NCBI RefSeq assembly: GCF_900105345.1
Contig: NZ_FNSN01000003.1
Location: 310,001-374,000, forward strand
Length of the DNA stretch: 64,000 bases
From: Arthrobacter woluwensis
Lineage (GTDB): Bacteria > Actinomycetota > Actinomycetes > Actinomycetales > Micrococcaceae
Direction: 5' to 3'
Below, piece after piece: positions 9,080-18,530 of the stretch. Position numbers and translations under genes: made by a program. Each line of letters starts with the position of its first letter. Positions within the stretch are counted from its first letter, which is position 1. Under the pieces are notes generated by a model. The model saw nothing but the letters and a program-made list of their open reading frames with translations, was not told the origin of the DNA and did not search any database.

Positions 9080-10117
9080 ATGAACCACCCGAAGCGCGCC
9101 ACGATCAGCGAAATCGCAGCCCGCGCGGGCGTCTCGAAGGGCGCCGTCTCGTTCGCGCTCAACGGGCGGCCCGGCGTCAGCGAGGAGACCCGGACGCGGG
9201 TCCAGGCCATCGCCGATGAGCTGAACTGGAAGCCCAATCGGGCCGCTCGCGCGCTCGGCCAGTCGCAGGCCGGGGCCATCGGATTCGTCCTGAACCGCTC
9301 CGCCCGTATCCTCGGCACGGAGACGTTCTTCCCCCAGCTGCTCTCCGGGATGCAGCTGGGCCTCAGCGGCAGCCACACCGCCCTCCACATGATGGTGGTG
9401 GGCAGCGTCGAGGAGGAGATGGAGGCGTACCGGGAATGGTGGCAGTCCCGGATCGTGGACGGCGTGATCATGGTGGATCCCCGTGTGGACGACCCCCGGC
9501 TCGAGGTCCTGGAACACCTCGGACTGCCCGCGGTGCAGGTCGCGGGTCACCCCTCCCAGACGGCGGCCATCCCGGCGGTCTGGGCCGACGACCGCGCCGC
9601 CACGGACACCCTGGTCCGGTACCTGCACGGGCTGGGGCACCGCCGGATCGCATACGTGGCCGGGCCCGAGGAGCTCGAGCACACCCAGCTCCGCCGCCAG
9701 GAGTTCTCCGCGAGCGCCGAGGCGCTGGGACTGGATGCCTCGCAGAGCGTGATCAGCGGTTATGAGGCCGACGACGCCGCCCGGGTCACCCGGGAGCTGC
9801 TGGCCCGGTCCGCGCGGCCCACCGCCGTCATGTACGACACGGACGTCATGGCGATGGCCAGCCTCCGCGCGGCCCAGGGGCTCGGGTTCCGGGTGCCGGA
9901 CGAGCTCTCGATCGTGTCCTTCGAGGATTCGCTCCTGGTGCAGCTCGGCAATCCGCCCATCACCTCGCTGACCCGCGACACCGTGGCCTTCGGGACCCTC
10001 GCCGTCAAGACGCTGCTGGAGCACATCGCCGCCGAGACCCCCGTGCCCAGCATCGAGGGAGCCCAGCCGCGCCTGAGCATCCGCGAGAGCTCGGGGCCGG
10101 CGCCGACGTCGTCGTAG
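9080..10117 (+). CDS. LacI family transcriptional regulator of mannoside use
   Basis: About 345 residues with an N-terminal LacI helix-turn-helix (ATISEIAARAGVSKGAVSFALNG) and hinge (KPNRAARALG), followed by a periplasmic-binding-protein-like effector domain. The start is taken at ATG 9080 (MNHPKR); an in-frame ATG at 9068 adds four residues and has no better ribosome site. It is divergent from the transporter operon with a single shared operator, so it probably regulates itself as well. The identical operator core at the GH92/endoglycosidase locus suggests control of both. The inducer is unknown; a mannose-containing oligosaccharide is the obvious candidate. Confidence 0.9.
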   Translation: MNHPKRATISEIAARAGVSKGAVSFALNGRPGVSEETRTRVQAIADELNWKPNRAARALGQSQAGAIGFVLNRSARILGTETFFPQLLSGMQLGLSGSHTALHMMVVGSVEEEMEAYREWWQSRIVDGVIMVDPRVDDPRLEVLEHLGLPAVQVAGHPSQTAAIPAVWADDRAATDTLVRYLHGLGHRRIAYVAGPEELEHTQLRRQEFSASAEALGLDASQSVISGYEADDAARVTRELLARSARPTAVMYDTDVMAMASLRAAQGLGFRVPDELSIVSFEDSLLVQLGNPPITSLTRDTVAFGTLAVKTLLEHIAAETPVPSIEGAQPRLSIRESSGPAPTSS

Positions 10118-10231
10118 AGGTTGATTTGCGGCGCTGAACTCGCTGTGGAGGGCACGGAACCCGGCTCAACTCGCTAAGAAGGAGCCGACTTCGCTGTCCC
10201 GGGTAGCGAGTTCGGCCCTTCCCTAGCGAGT
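10118..10231. repeat. Gene-end array of AACTCGCT / AGCGAGTT words
   Basis: This gap between convergent genes carries AACTCGCT at 10137-10144 and 10168-10175, a near copy at about 10188, and the complement AGCGAGTT at 10205-10212 and 10225-10232. The words can pair to form alternative stems. The same words occur in the same arrangement at 38711-38775. It may act as a bidirectional terminator or a small dispersed repeat. Confidence 0.6.
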
Positions 10232-11554
10232 TCAGCGAACCGCCACCGGCTCCACGGCGGGGCGGAAGCGCACCCACGCGCGAGTTGTCAGCAACGCGAA
10301 CAGCACCCGCACCGCCAGGAGCAGCGCCCAGAACTGCACCGCTTCGCCGGCCGTCTGCCGCAGGAAGACCAGCCCTGCCGAGGCGACGAGTCCGTACGAG
10401 ACGAAGAGTCCCACCAGCCCGGCTTTCGGACCGGCCGTCATCTTCAGTGCGCCGTAGAGGACGCCCGCGAAGGGTTCCACGAGAAACTGCGCCACGATCA
10501 GGAGTGACAGGGCCCAGCTGCCCGCGACGGGCCGGCCCAGCAGGCCGACGGCGACGATCACCAGACAGATCGGAACCACGATGGCCCACGTCGAGACGGC
10601 GAGCACGCCCAGGGAGGCGGCCTTCCCGTCGTCGGCCGGGACCAGCCCCGAGATCCGCATCCGCCCGTAGGTGAGCCCCACCTGCTTCAAGGGAACCACC
10701 ACCATGCGGGCGACCCCGACCGCCAGCGCGATCTCGGCGCCCGTCTGCACCGAGATCGACGTCGCGATCATCTGGACCAGGAGGAAGACCGTCATGAACA
10801 CGGCGCCGTCGATCGCGCCGGCCAGGCGTTCGAGGATCCGTCCGGCGGAGAAGTCGAAGCGCAGGTCCCAGGGAACGACTCCGAATTTCCGGGACAGTCG
10901 CGTCAGACGGATCAGGAGGACGGCCACACTGATGAAGGACTGGGACAGCCCGAAGGCCATCAATGCCGTGGACGGTGATCCGGAGAGCTGGAAACAGAGT
11001 GCCGCAGCACCGACCGAACAGAACCCCACGGCCGCTGAGGAGAAGAGGTTCTCGCGGCTCCGATCCACGAACTGGTAGGCGCCGTTCATCACCGCGAAGT
11101 AGGGGGTGACCAGCAAGGACAGCGACTGGGAGAGGAAGTAGCTCCAGACGATCCAGGAATGCTCCTCCGGGATGCTGCGGGAGTAGATGAGGATGAAGAC
11201 CGCGGACAGCAGGAGGCTGAACACCGCGAACGAATTGGCGATACGCCAATTGGACTGCAAGGCCTTCGACAGAGCCACACGGGCCGCCTCAGGATCGCCG
11301 GATGCCGCCGCCGCGGACTGCTTCCGAGCTCGCACCAGATCCCGCACGGTGCAGATGGAGACCCCCACGGTCGCCACGAAGGCGAGTCCGGTGAGGGACG
11401 ACGTGAGCCCCAGCAGTGCGGTGACCGACGGAGTGCCGGCCGCGTGGCTGATGGTGAGCACCACCAGGCTCGTCAGCTGGGGAACCAGGCCCGAGAGGAT
11501 CAGGGGAAAAGCCCGGACAAGGACGGCGCTGGAGGTTCGGAACAGGGAGCTCAT
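10232..11554 (-). CDS. MATE/MOP flippase-superfamily membrane transporter
   Basis: A 440-residue protein with about twelve membrane segments across its length, in the style of multidrug/oligosaccharidyl-lipid/polysaccharide (MOP) flippases. The start is placed at ATG 11554 (MSSLFRTSSAVL), which precedes the first membrane helix and has a GGGGGA site; an upstream in-frame start would add 39 Arg-rich residues that look non-coding. No glycosyltransferases adjoin it, so its cargo cannot be guessed from context. It is convergent with lacI. Confidence 0.7.
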   Translation of the reverse strand: MSSLFRTSSAVLVRAFPLILSGLVPQLTSLVVLTISHAAGTPSVTALLGLTSSLTGLAFVATVGVSICTVRDLVRARKQSAAAASGDPEAARVALSKALQSNWRIANSFAVFSLLLSAVFILIYSRSIPEEHSWIVWSYFLSQSLSLLVTPYFAVMNGAYQFVDRSRENLFSSAAVGFCSVGAAALCFQLSGSPSTALMAFGLSQSFISVAVLLIRLTRLSRKFGVVPWDLRFDFSAGRILERLAGAIDGAVFMTVFLLVQMIATSISVQTGAEIALAVGVARMVVVPLKQVGLTYGRMRISGLVPADDGKAASLGVLAVSTWAIVVPICLVIVAVGLLGRPVAGSWALSLLIVAQFLVEPFAGVLYGALKMTAGPKAGLVGLFVSYGLVASAGLVFLRQTAGEAVQFWALLLAVRVLFALLTTRAWVRFRPAVEPVAVR

Positions 11555-11918
11555 CGGCGCGCGGATCCCCCTGTCATGCGGTTCCGCCGCCTTCCCGATC
11601 GTCGCCGTCGAGCGGAGTCGCGTGCAGGGCCCGCCCCGGTCCGGAGTGCCTCGCCATCCGCGACGGGTCATCCCCAGGGTTGACTGCAGTCAAGCATGGC
11701 GCGGTGGGGCTGTCCAGGGCCTGGACCGCGACGGCGGCGGGCACCCCGGCGGGGTCGGAGTACCCCCGAGCCACACTCACCCTCTTCTGAGCCCGGCCGG
11801 CCCCCCGAGCCCCGGCAGGTCCGGAAGCGTTCGGACAGGAGAGACCACGCGGTAGTTTGGGGGTGTGCCGCGGCCTGCGGCCGGCACTGCTCACCTCGCT
11901 CACGAACCGGGAGGCATC
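11555..11918. other. Intergenic region between divergent genes
   Basis: This 364-base stretch between the flippase-like gene and the unknown membrane protein gene must contain both promoters. I see no convincing reading frame, RNA gene, or strong palindrome in it. Confidence 0.5.
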
Positions 11919-13142
11919 ATGTCCAGGCACCAGGAAGCCCTGCCGACCCGCTCCCTCGTCGCGGCGGACGCCGTGCTCGCCGTGCTGCGCGCCGGGATCG
12001 CGGGGTGCGCGGTGGCGCTGGGCCTTCTCCTTCTCGCGATGCTGGTCGCGAGCCTGACCGTTCGGGGCTCGGGAATGGATTCACGCGCCCTCGGCATCCT
12101 CGCGGTGAGCTCGATCGGGATCGCCGCTCTCATCCTGCTGTACGGGGTGGCACTGGTCCCGGAGCGCCTCGCCAAGGGCCGCCTCTATGCCGGGCTGGAC
12201 CCCCGCGACCCCGGATTCCCGGGCGCCCTGGCGGTCCGGGGCCAGGTCTCGGACCCCTACTCCCCCGCCGTGTGGAGCGCCGTCGGCCTGGGTTCCCTGG
12301 CCGTGCTGGCGCTGATTCCCTGCGTCGTCCTGGCGGCGGGCGAGGCCGGACGCCTCGACGACCCGGACCACCGCAGCGCCTTCACCGGCTGGGCCGTCGC
12401 GTCCGCGGCGCTGCTCGCCGTCGTCGTGCTGTGCACCGTGGCGTGCTTCGTGCTCGTGGCGAGGAATCGGCGCTGGGCTCGGGAGATGGCGCCGGCCCTG
12501 CCGAAGAGTGCCCTGGGAGATCGCGGACCGGCGGTCCGCATCACCACGAAAGAACAGCGCCGGCGGGCTCGCCGGGCCTGGACCGCGCACGACTGGTTCC
12601 AGCAGGCGGGTGGCTCGCTGACGGTGATCGGGGCGGTGCTCGTGTTCGCCGGCGTCTACCTGCACCAGCCCGGGCTGTACGCGGACAAGGTCAGTTTCGA
12701 GGAGCCTGTCGAGCAGGTGATCGGCGGGATCGCCCTGGCCGGCGGGCTGATCGTCGCCGTCGGACTCGTGCTGAGCGCCGTCACCAGCGGCCTCGACCTG
12801 GCCCGGGCGTTCGGGGCGATCCGCACCGCGGCACCGGAGAGCGCGAATCCGCGGCAGCGGCGGATCACCCGCACGGCGACCGCCCAGGTCCTCGACGCCG
12901 GTGACGCCGCCCTGCGCCTCTGGACCGTCGGCGCGGTGCTGGCCGGAGGATGGGTGCTGGGCGGCGGTGAGCTGAGCGGGGCGGCGGTCCTGGCCGTGCT
13001 GTGGGCCGCCCTCGGCGTCGCACTGGTGTGGGTGCGGGTGGTCCTCGAGGCCAAGACTCCGGGACTGCGCAATCGCCTCGGATACCAGCTCCCCTCCGAA
13101 CCGGACGACAGCGAATACCCGAACCTCACGGTGTACGGCTAG
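11919..13142 (+). CDS. Uncharacterised multi-pass membrane protein
   Basis: About 407 residues from ATG 11919, which has a GGGAGG site five bases upstream; a longer frame from 11865 lacks one. Hydrophobic segments lie near residues 27-48, 58-78, 119-140, 155-178, 232-250, 268-288, 330-350 and 355-375. A Lys/Arg-rich loop (TTKEQRRRARRAW) follows the fourth. I do not recognise a family or catalytic motif. It stands alone, convergent with kynureninase, and its neighbours give no functional hint. Confidence 0.75.
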   Translation: MSRHQEALPTRSLVAADAVLAVLRAGIAGCAVALGLLLLAMLVASLTVRGSGMDSRALGILAVSSIGIAALILLYGVALVPERLAKGRLYAGLDPRDPGFPGALAVRGQVSDPYSPAVWSAVGLGSLAVLALIPCVVLAAGEAGRLDDPDHRSAFTGWAVASAALLAVVVLCTVACFVLVARNRRWAREMAPALPKSALGDRGPAVRITTKEQRRRARRAWTAHDWFQQAGGSLTVIGAVLVFAGVYLHQPGLYADKVSFEEPVEQVIGGIALAGGLIVAVGLVLSAVTSGLDLARAFGAIRTAAPESANPRQRRITRTATAQVLDAGDAALRLWTVGAVLAGGWVLGGGELSGAAVLAVLWAALGVALVWVRVVLEAKTPGLRNRLGYQLPSEPDDSEYPNLTVYG

Positions 13143-13165
13143 GGCCTGCGCCGAACGCCGGGCCC

Positions 13166-14503
13166 TCAGGTCACCGCATCCCGCAGCTGGAACTCCGGCG
13201 ACCTCCACAGTTCCTCGTCCAGGACCCGGCGCAGGACCTCCACCGCATCCCAGATGTCCACGTGGCGCAGGTACAACGGGGTGATCCCGAAGCGCAGCAC
13301 CTCGGGTTCGCGGTAGTCCCCCACCACCCCCTGGGCGATCAGCGCCTTCATGACGGCGTAGCCTTCGGGGTGCCGGAACGAGACGTGGCTTCCGCGCCGT
13401 TCCTCCTCCCGCGGGGTGATCAGGACCAGCGGATGTCCGGGGAGCCGCTGTTCGACCAGGTCGATGAAGAGCGACGTGAGCGCCAGCGACTTGCGGCGCA
13501 GTTCCTCCTGGTCGACACGGAGCGCCAGGTCGACGCCGACCTCCATCGTCGCCAGGGACAGGATCGGCTGGGTACCCACCAGGAAGCGGTCGATGCCGGC
13601 CGCCGGCGCATATTCCGGGGCCATCGTGAACGGCTCCGCATGACCCCACCAGCCGGTCAACGGCGACTCCGCCCGGGCCAGGTGCCGCGCGGCGACCCAC
13701 AGGAACGCGGGCGAACCGGGCCCTCCGTTGAGGTACTTGTAGGTGCATCCGACCGCGAAGTCGGCGCCGGAGTCCGCCACGGAGAGCGGGAGGGCGCCCG
13801 CCGAATGGCACAGATCCCATACCGCGAGCGCGCCCGCCGCGTGGATGCGCGCCGTCGTCGCGCGCATGTCCCAGAGCGCGCCGCTCCGGTAATTGACCTG
13901 CGTGAGGAGCACGACGGCGACGTCGGCTCCCAGCGCACCGTCCAGATCGTCCGGCCCGTCGATCAGCCGGAGTTCGTAGCCCTTGTCCAGGATGTCGATG
14001 AGCCCCGAGACGATGTACAGGTCCGTGGGGAAGTTCTCCCGCTCGGACACGATGACCCGCCGTCCGGGCGCATCCTCCGCCTGCAGCCTGAGCGCCGCCC
14101 CGAGCACCTTGTAGAGGTTCACCGAGGTGGTGTCGGTGGCGACGCAGCCGCCGTCCCCTCCGCCGATCAGACGGCCGATCTTCTCCCCGATCCGGGCGGG
14201 AAGGCCGAACCAGTGGTTCTTGTTCCAGCTGCCGATGAGATCGGTGCCCCATTCGTCCTTCAGCACGGCGGAACAGCGGTCGGCGGCGCCCCGCGGCAGG
14301 ACGCCCAGCGAATTGCCGTCGAGATAGATCAGCCCGTCCGGCAGGTCGAACTCGTCACGGAAAGACGCCATCGAGTCCCCGCGGTCCGCCCGCTCACAGT
14401 CCTCCCGGGTGATCTCGCCGCTCCACTCATGCCCCACTGCCAATACATTCCTGGTGAGAATTCTGGTGCGACCCACGTCCGCCGTGGATCTCGGATTCAT
14501 CAT
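13166..14503 (-). CDS. kynU: Kynureninase
   Basis: This PLP enzyme hydrolyses L-kynurenine to anthranilate and alanine (or 3-hydroxykynurenine to 3-hydroxyanthranilate). The protein has the family N-terminal signature LPDGLIYLDGNSLG, the cofactor lysine in GCTYKYLNGGPGSPAF, and the conserved WDLCHSAGA and GTQPILSL stretches. At 445 residues it is slightly longer than the usual 410-420, so a start inside the first 25 residues is possible; ATG 14503 has no clear ribosome site. It is divergent from an Lrp-type regulator, the usual arrangement for kyn genes. Other kynurenine genes (kynA, kynB) are not in the window. Confidence 0.93.
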   Translation of the reverse strand: MMNPRSTADVGRTRILTRNVLAVGHEWSGEITREDCERADRGDSMASFRDEFDLPDGLIYLDGNSLGVLPRGAADRCSAVLKDEWGTDLIGSWNKNHWFGLPARIGEKIGRLIGGGDGGCVATDTTSVNLYKVLGAALRLQAEDAPGRRVIVSERENFPTDLYIVSGLIDILDKGYELRLIDGPDDLDGALGADVAVVLLTQVNYRSGALWDMRATTARIHAAGALAVWDLCHSAGALPLSVADSGADFAVGCTYKYLNGGPGSPAFLWVAARHLARAESPLTGWWGHAEPFTMAPEYAPAAGIDRFLVGTQPILSLATMEVGVDLALRVDQEELRRKSLALTSLFIDLVEQRLPGHPLVLITPREEERRGSHVSFRHPEGYAVMKALIAQGVVGDYREPEVLRFGITPLYLRHVDIWDAVEVLRRVLDEELWRSPEFQLRDAVT

Positions 14504-14619
14504 GTACGTATCAATTCTCGCGATCTTCCGGAATCACTTCTAGAATTTCGGACAGAATTCAGAATTCATTCCATGAGGCGTTTCATCGTCGAATCCCTGC
14601 TCTGATGAAAGGCGGTTCC
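14504..14619. promoter_or_regulatory. AT-rich divergent promoter region of kynU and lrp-type regulator
   Basis: The gap is much more AT-rich than its surroundings and holds three copies of AGAATT (14542-14547, 14554-14559, 14561-14566) plus GGAATC and CATTCC half-sites around them. Lrp/AsnC octamers typically bind such spaced AT-rich half-sites. This is probably the binding region of the adjacent regulator. Confidence 0.5.
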
Positions 14620-15156
14620 GTGAACCGAATTCAGCTCTCCGCGGCCGATCGCAGGATCCTCGCTGAACTCAGAAGAGACGGGCGGCTGTCCAACAAGGAG
14701 CTCGCCGCCCGCGTGGGACTTCCGCGGTCCACGTGCCACGGCCGCGTGCGGGCCCTCGAAGAAGCGGGCGTCATCCGCGGCTACCACGCCGACATCGACC
14801 CCGAGGCGGTCGGGACCGGCGTCGAGGCGATGATCTTCGTCAGTGTGCACAGCACGGTCCGCAACCGGCTGCCGGTCGTCGCAAACCGCCTCCGGTCGAT
14901 CCCGGGGGTTCAGCGCGTCTACCTGATCGGCGGGGACCACGATTTCGTGCTCCACATCGCCTGCGAGAGCGTGCCCGCGCTCCGGGATTTCATCAAGCTC
15001 CACCTCGGCTCCGACCCGGACCTCGGCCGGACGGAGACCCAGATCATCTTTGAGCAGCATGCGGGGAAGTCCACGATGCCGGAGCCGGCGGGACCAGCGG
15101 GTTCCACGGGACGCCCAAGACGCTCGGACGGGGCGGGCGGGCCGGGCCTGCGCTGA
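14620..15156 (+). CDS. Lrp/AsnC family regulator, probably of kynureninase
   Basis: About 178 residues: an N-terminal winged HTH (LSAADRRILAELRRDGRLSNKELAARVGLPRSTCHGRVRALEEAG) and a RAM/Lrp effector domain (VYLIGGDHDFVLHIA). The GTG at 14620 is preferred because AAGGCGG lies four bases upstream; the ATG at 14605 lacks a site. It is divergent from kynU, like the KynR regulators of other bacteria, so kynurenine is the likely effector (inference). The last 30 residues are a Gly/Pro/Arg-rich tail beyond the domain. Confidence 0.85.
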   Translation: MNRIQLSAADRRILAELRRDGRLSNKELAARVGLPRSTCHGRVRALEEAGVIRGYHADIDPEAVGTGVEAMIFVSVHSTVRNRLPVVANRLRSIPGVQRVYLIGGDHDFVLHIACESVPALRDFIKLHLGSDPDLGRTETQIIFEQHAGKSTMPEPAGPAGSTGRPRRSDGAGGPGLR

Positions 15157-15169
15157 GTCCGCTCTCGGA

Positions 15170-15206
15170 GGCGTGAGTCCGCTCCACGATGCAGCGGACT
15201 CACGCC
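15170..15206. terminator. Hairpin between convergent regulator and GH92 genes
   Basis: Perfect 14-base arms (15170-15183 and 15193-15206) with a nine-base loop lie between two convergent genes. Further copies of the word AGTCCGCT or its complement flank the stem at about 15157 and 15213, allowing alternative pairings. It probably terminates both transcripts. Confidence 0.6.
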
Positions 15207-15246
15207 CTGGGCAGCGGATTCGGCGGGTTCCCGGCTCCGGCACCCC

Positions 15247-18200
15247 CTACGCCAGGACCTCCAGCTGCACGAGCCGCAGCGGACTCAGCGCCGTGAAGCG
15301 CACGGCGTTGAAGAGCGCGGCCCGGCCGGCGCCGTCGTCGTGCGGGCGGAAGGGGCGGAGCTGCCCGGACCGCTGGAAGAACTCGTCCTCGCGGTGGTCC
15401 AGGAGGTGCCATTCGCCCGCGACGTCGAGGGCCTCCAGCCGCCAGGAGGCCTCCTGAGGCTGGTCGAGGGTCACCGTGTAGAGCCCGGGCAGCCCGGATG
15501 CGGCCGTGAGCGGGGCGAACACCGTCTCCCCGGCGGCGAGGTCCACCGCCCGGGCGCCACGGTCGTCCGTGACGGTGCCCTCCGCCACGGCCAGGAGGTC
15601 CCGCCACGGCTGGTCCGGCAGCACCAGACCGGGCACCGCGGCGCCGAGGAGGTCATGCGGCGTCTCGCCACTCAGGGACCACGGCCGGGAGTCCGCCGCC
15701 CAGCCACGCGGCACGTCGGAGAGGACGAACTCGAGCCGACCCCCGCCCGCCAGCAGGCTGCGCGGGATGTCGATCCGTTCCCAGGGCTGCCCGTTGAAAC
15801 GAACCGATTCGATGTACGGCTTTCCGGCGCCTTCCGCCGTGATGACCAGCTCCGCCCCGCCCAGCGGGCGCAGCACCGCCCTCGGGGCGAGCGGCGGTGT
15901 CAGGATCAGCCGTCCCGATCCCTGCACGAGCGGGTACAGCCCCAGGCTGGCGAGCAGATGCCAGCCGGACATCTCGCCGTTGTCCTCGTCGCCCGGGAAG
16001 CCCTGGCCGATCTCGGAACCGCTGAAGAGCCGGTCCCGCGCGGCGGTGACGACGCGGTGCGCGGCGTCGTGCCGCCCGGCGAAGCAGTACATGTACGGGA
16101 TGTGGTGCGCCGGCTGATTGGACAGCCCCAGCATGCCCATCCGGACGTCGCGGGCCTCGGTCTGCTCGTGGATCACGAAGCCGTAGGATCCGCACAGCTC
16201 CTCCGCGGCCGTCTCCGGGCGGGCGAAGAAGGCGTCGAGCGCGACGCTGAGCCCGTCCTCGCCGCCGTGCAGCTCCGCGAGACCGGCCCCGTCGTGCGGT
16301 GCGGTGAACGCCGTGCCCCAGCCGTTCGTCTCGGTGTAGTCGAAGCCCCACACATCGGGGTCATAGGCGGCCTCGGACAGGCGCCACGCGCCGTCGGGCG
16401 TCCTGCCGAGGAAGAATCCGAGCTCGCGATGGAAGACGTTCCGGTATCCCAGCGCGCGGCGCGCGAAGTACTCGGCCTCCGTGACCAGGCGGTCGCGACG
16501 CGGTCCGTCGTCCTCCTGTTCCGCCAGCCACCCGGCGAGGACGGCGGCGCCCCAGTCGTTGATGGCGTTGTCGAGCGTCCAGGAGAGGCCCTCGTGGACG
16601 TCCGTGGAGATGAACCCGCGGAACCGGCCGTCGCTCAGGCCCTTGCGCCCGACCTCCGGCCGTGGCGCGGGAACCGTGGCGTTGACCAGGGCGGATTCGT
16701 AGGCGGCCGCCACGTCCCAGCCGGTCACACCGGAGGTCACGAGGTCTGCGAACACCGTGTCCGTCGTGGTCCCGGTCATCGAGTCCACCGGTCCTGGCGC
16801 GCTCCACCGGCTCGTCCACCCGGAGTCCCGGAAGTGCTGCACGAAGCTGTCCGCCAAGAGAGCGGCCCGGTCCGGCGAGAGCAGCCCGAGCAGCGGCCAG
16901 CACGTCCGATAGGTATCCCAGAAGCCGTTGTTCGCGCCGAAGACGCCGGGCCGCACCTGGCCGTCCACGGGACTGCGATAGATCCGGCGTCCGTCGGAGG
17001 TCTGCTCGTCATGCCGGTTCGGGTACAGGAACAGGCGGTACAGGTCCGAGAACAGCGCGCGTTCCTGCTCCGCCGACACGCCCTCCACCGCAAGCACGCC
17101 CAGCGACTCCCGCCAGGCGGCCTCCGCCGCGGCGAGCATTGCGTCGTAGTCCCCGGCCGCGCGGAGATTCTCCGCCGCCTGCTCCGCACTGACAGTGGAG
17201 AGGCCCACCAGCACTTCGACGACGACGGCGCCCTCCCCCGCGAGCCGCACGTGCCCTCCCAGCCGGCCTCCGGCGCCGGGGGCGTCCACCGCGGTGTCGG
17301 CACCCGGCGCCGCGGCCCCCGTGAGGAACGCCGTGGAACCTGCCGGGAAGCGGACGTGGACGTGGTGCGGGAGGCGGCCGGGGCCGTCGTCGAGGGTCAG
17401 CTCCAGCACGGAGGCCCCCTCCTCTTGGCGGAACACGACGTCCCGCGCGCCACCCAGGTGGTCCACGATCAGGGAGCGGACGGGGGTATCCGCGGCGAAG
17501 CGGAGGCCCAGCGCGAACTCGCCCGCGGTCATGGCGGCGCGCAGACCGTTGTCGAACGTGACGCGGTATTCGTGGGCGCGGGGCTCTTCGGCGGCGTGGC
17601 TGAAGGTCATGGCCCTGGCCCGGCGGTCCGGATCGGGATCCGCGTCGAGGCTCGGCATGAGCTCGAAGTCCCCGCGGTCGCCGATCCACGGACTCGGCAG
17701 ATGGGACGTCGCGAACGCCTGGAGTGCCGGGCGGTTCTCCGGGAGCACGTTGTGGGCATGGTAGGCGTAAGGCCAGTTCCCGGCGGAGGCGTCCGTCATG
17801 GGCAGGCCGAAGACGCCGCCGTGCGGGAGGCCCACCAGCGGCGCGGTGTTGCCGCGGGAGAAGCGGTCGCTTGAATGGCTGCCGCGCGTGGTGAGGACGC
17901 GGTCCAGGAGCTCACCGCCCGGCTCGTCGCGGGTCCGGAGGCGCAGGCCATCGAGCCAGACCGTGCTGGTCTCGGGCGCGAGGAGCCGGAACAGGACCCG
18001 GCGGATGCGGCGGCCCGCGAACGCGTCGAGGGGCACCACCTGGCGGTTCCACTGGTCCACCGCGTGGCGCAGGGACGCCCCCTGCGCGCACGGCAGCATC
18101 GGGACTCCCGCGCTGTCCGGGGCCAGGACCGCGGAGAGCGTGCCGCCGTCGTCGAATTCCAGATCCAGGGCGAAGGCCGTGGCGGTCCAGCGCGTGGCGA

Positions 18201-18465
18201 AGGTCGGCCCAGCCTCCGGGAACCAGTCGTAGACGAGCTCCTCGCCCGCCCGGACGACGTGACCGGCCAGCGGTCCGGCGTCGATTTCGCGAGGCGGGAC
18301 CGACTCCGATCCGGCCTGTTCCGGAGCTTCCCGGTTGCGGCGCGGCTGGCCGGATCCGGGCAGTTCCTGACCGTGGAGGGCCCGGGCGGCGGGCGACTCG
18401 AGCCCCACGCCGGGGAGGGAGTTGTATGTGCGTTCCGGGCCCGAGGGGGCCGAGGGAGAGACCAT
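15247..18465 (-). CDS. Alpha-mannosidase, glycoside hydrolase family 92
   Basis: This 1072-residue protein belongs to GH92, calcium-dependent inverting exo-alpha-mannosidases. Family landmarks are visible: the N-terminal beta-sandwich domain with the GGVFGLPMTD region, WDTYRTCWPLL and VDSMTGTTTDTVFAD of the helical barrel, GMLGLSNQPAHHIPYMY, and the acid/base motif GFPGDEDNGEMSGW ending near residue 835 (E831). It has no signal peptide, so it is predicted to be cytosolic, unlike many secreted GH92 enzymes. It is divergent from the Endo H-type gene, and its promoter (TTGACC, 16 bases, TATAGC) contains the LacI-type operator. It probably removes alpha-mannose from imported N-glycan pieces. Confidence 0.93.
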   Translation of the reverse strand: MVSPSAPSGPERTYNSLPGVGLESPAARALHGQELPGSGQPRRNREAPEQAGSESVPPREIDAGPLAGHVVRAGEELVYDWFPEAGPTFATRWTATAFALDLEFDDGGTLSAVLAPDSAGVPMLPCAQGASLRHAVDQWNRQVVPLDAFAGRRIRRVLFRLLAPETSTVWLDGLRLRTRDEPGGELLDRVLTTRGSHSSDRFSRGNTAPLVGLPHGGVFGLPMTDASAGNWPYAYHAHNVLPENRPALQAFATSHLPSPWIGDRGDFELMPSLDADPDPDRRARAMTFSHAAEEPRAHEYRVTFDNGLRAAMTAGEFALGLRFAADTPVRSLIVDHLGGARDVVFRQEEGASVLELTLDDGPGRLPHHVHVRFPAGSTAFLTGAAAPGADTAVDAPGAGGRLGGHVRLAGEGAVVVEVLVGLSTVSAEQAAENLRAAGDYDAMLAAAEAAWRESLGVLAVEGVSAEQERALFSDLYRLFLYPNRHDEQTSDGRRIYRSPVDGQVRPGVFGANNGFWDTYRTCWPLLGLLSPDRAALLADSFVQHFRDSGWTSRWSAPGPVDSMTGTTTDTVFADLVTSGVTGWDVAAAYESALVNATVPAPRPEVGRKGLSDGRFRGFISTDVHEGLSWTLDNAINDWGAAVLAGWLAEQEDDGPRRDRLVTEAEYFARRALGYRNVFHRELGFFLGRTPDGAWRLSEAAYDPDVWGFDYTETNGWGTAFTAPHDGAGLAELHGGEDGLSVALDAFFARPETAAEELCGSYGFVIHEQTEARDVRMGMLGLSNQPAHHIPYMYCFAGRHDAAHRVVTAARDRLFSGSEIGQGFPGDEDNGEMSGWHLLASLGLYPLVQGSGRLILTPPLAPRAVLRPLGGAELVITAEGAGKPYIESVRFNGQPWERIDIPRSLLAGGGRLEFVLSDVPRGWAADSRPWSLSGETPHDLLGAAVPGLVLPDQPWRDLLAVAEGTVTDDRGARAVDLAAGETVFAPLTAASGLPGLYTVTLDQPQEASWRLEALDVAGEWHLLDHREDEFFQRSGQLRPFRPHDDGAGRAALFNAVRFTALSPLRLVQLEVLA

Positions 18466-18487
18466 GCCCAGATGCTATCGAGGCCGC

Positions 18488-18505
18488 GACTAAACCGCTA
18501 TATCG
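18488..18505. promoter_or_regulatory. LacI-type operator in the GH92 promoter
   Basis: On the minus strand this reads CGATATAGCGGTTTAGTC and shares TATANCGGTTTAGT with the site at 9032-9049. It overlaps a candidate GH92 -10 box (TATAGC, 18502-18497) whose -35 is TTGACC (18524-18519). A further half-site GGTTTAGTC lies at 18509-18517. Binding here would block GH92 transcription. Confidence 0.75.
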
Positions 18506-18530
18506 CAGGGTTTAGTCGGGTCAACCTCTT

